From the NCBI RefSeq assembly GCF_050948175.1, contig NC_135206.1, positions 3,873,670-3,937,669 of the forward strand: a stretch of 64,000 bases of DNA, written 5' to 3'. The stretch comes from Xylocopa sonorina (taxonomy: Eukaryota > Arthropoda > Insecta > Hymenoptera > Apidae). Below, piece after piece: positions 63,040 through 64,000 of this stretch; the stretch's first letter is position 1; every line of letters starts with the position of its first letter. The position numbers were made by a program, and so were the translations under genes. A model generated the notes under the pieces. It did not search any database. It was not told the DNA's origin and saw only the letters and a list, made by a program, of their open reading frames with translations.

Positions 63040-64000
63040 CTGCAATCAGATTATTTTCAGCGTCGCTTTTCACTCCCACTGAGAACGACGCTTTATCCGC
63101 TCGACATTTCCCGGCTAACTTCTTCCTCGACGCTCTTCTCGTCCCTCCTCGTGCGTACCAACACGCAGACGTTACGATTTACACAATTATTTTAACCATC
63201 CACAGAACCAGTCGACGTTCAACTGATGGTCTTCATTAAAAAGCTGACACTGTGTAATTTGAGGAATAATTAAAGCTACGTCTCTCGTGCACGAAGTATC
63301 GAAACGATGCCTTGGACTAGTTGCACCGAACGGAAGTTTACAACGGGCATAAGTAAAGGTTTAATAAAAGATTTATATCCGAAGGATGGCATTCTCCTCG
63401 AGCATAGCGTGCTTACATAACCAACTACTATTCAAAGTCCCAAGTAAAGCAATTACAAGTTTACGCAACAAGTTGTACAAATGTGTCACCAAGTAGAGTT
63501 GCATTGAAATCGTTACAACTTCTCGGGGTTATTCATTACACGAGCCATCTTTCATCGTGGCAGTCGTTCTTTATTCATGTTCAACGAGGGAAACGGAACT
63601 TTAAATACCATTTTTGGCTACGTAAACCCACAATCCTACTTTCCATTCGCAATGATTCACGAGTCTGTGAAACGATACGACCAGCTATCTGCCAGCTATC
63701 TCTTAACCTGGTTAGAAGTTCCTTTTTTAATTTGAATTTCTGAAAAGTGTACTTTCGGATGGAACAGTGTAACACGATGAGACCGAGTTCATCGATCGCG
63801 CGTGCATATTAAATCTTGGGGCGAGCCAAAAGTAACTTGTAACTCAATTAAAAGTGTGGAAATCATTTAAAATAGATTCAACGAGTTTGTCAGGTGGCAT
63901 GTAAAAGCAATTTCCACGGCGAAATCGAATTTTTCAACCAAGTGTCAACGTGCAGAGGCGATAGCGAAGTGTAACTAGGTTATTCACAGCTAACTCTGGC
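63040..64000 (-). other. Start of the next glypican intron, at least 961 bp
   Basis: This lies upstream of the first visible glypican exon in transcript direction. The acceptor is at 63040-63041 and the matching donor is outside the window. No coding signal is seen. Confidence 0.7.

Noticed and set aside
1..64000. CRISPR arrays, rRNA genes, bacterial operons or a complete transposon
   Set aside because: No regularly spaced repeats with unique spacers, no rRNA-like blocks, no closely packed frames with ribosome binding sites, and no intact transposase or reverse transcriptase was recognised.

Overview
The window reads as nuclear DNA of an insect, most likely a hymenopteran such as a bee. It has short, GT-AG spliced coding exons in very large non-coding introns, visibly frequent CpG, many short simple repeats, and no bacterial-style gene packing. 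The order is inferred from composition and gene style; the sequence does not name a species.

Two protein-coding genes can be supported, facing each other tail to tail. On the + strand, 1605-3712 holds a complete four-exon inositol polyphosphate multikinase (IPMK/Ipk2 family). Its splice phases join cleanly into a 431-residue protein with the PxxxDxKxG, SSLL and IDF motifs of the inositol-phosphate kinase fold. On the - strand, 14933-63039 holds the 3' half of a glypican, closest in exon content to the dally-like/GPC4-GPC6 branch. Five exons give the last ~308 residues: the end of the cysteine-rich core, two SGSG glycosaminoglycan attachment sites, and a very short last exon carrying the GPI-anchor signal. 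The first exons lie beyond 64000.

Layout: 1-500 is possibly the 3' end of another + strand gene. 501-1604 is the IPMK promoter and 5' leader. 1605-3712 is IPMK. 3713-4520 is its probable 3' UTR. 4521-14932 is intergenic sequence and/or glypican 3' UTR, with no convincing exon. 14933-63039 is the glypican, with introns of 148, 2643, 15879 and 28509 bp. 63040-64000 is the start of a further intron.

The introns contain at least four two-copy local tandem duplications, several microsatellites, several purine- or pyrimidine-rich tracts, one probable dispersed-repeat remnant (16210-16760) and a compact GC-rich block of nested hairpins (56594-56655). I found no convincing tRNA, rRNA, CRISPR array, intact transposon or nested gene. 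The two genes are functionally unrelated as far as the sequence shows: one is an intracellular inositol-phosphate/lipid kinase, the other a cell-surface heparan sulfate proteoglycan co-receptor.
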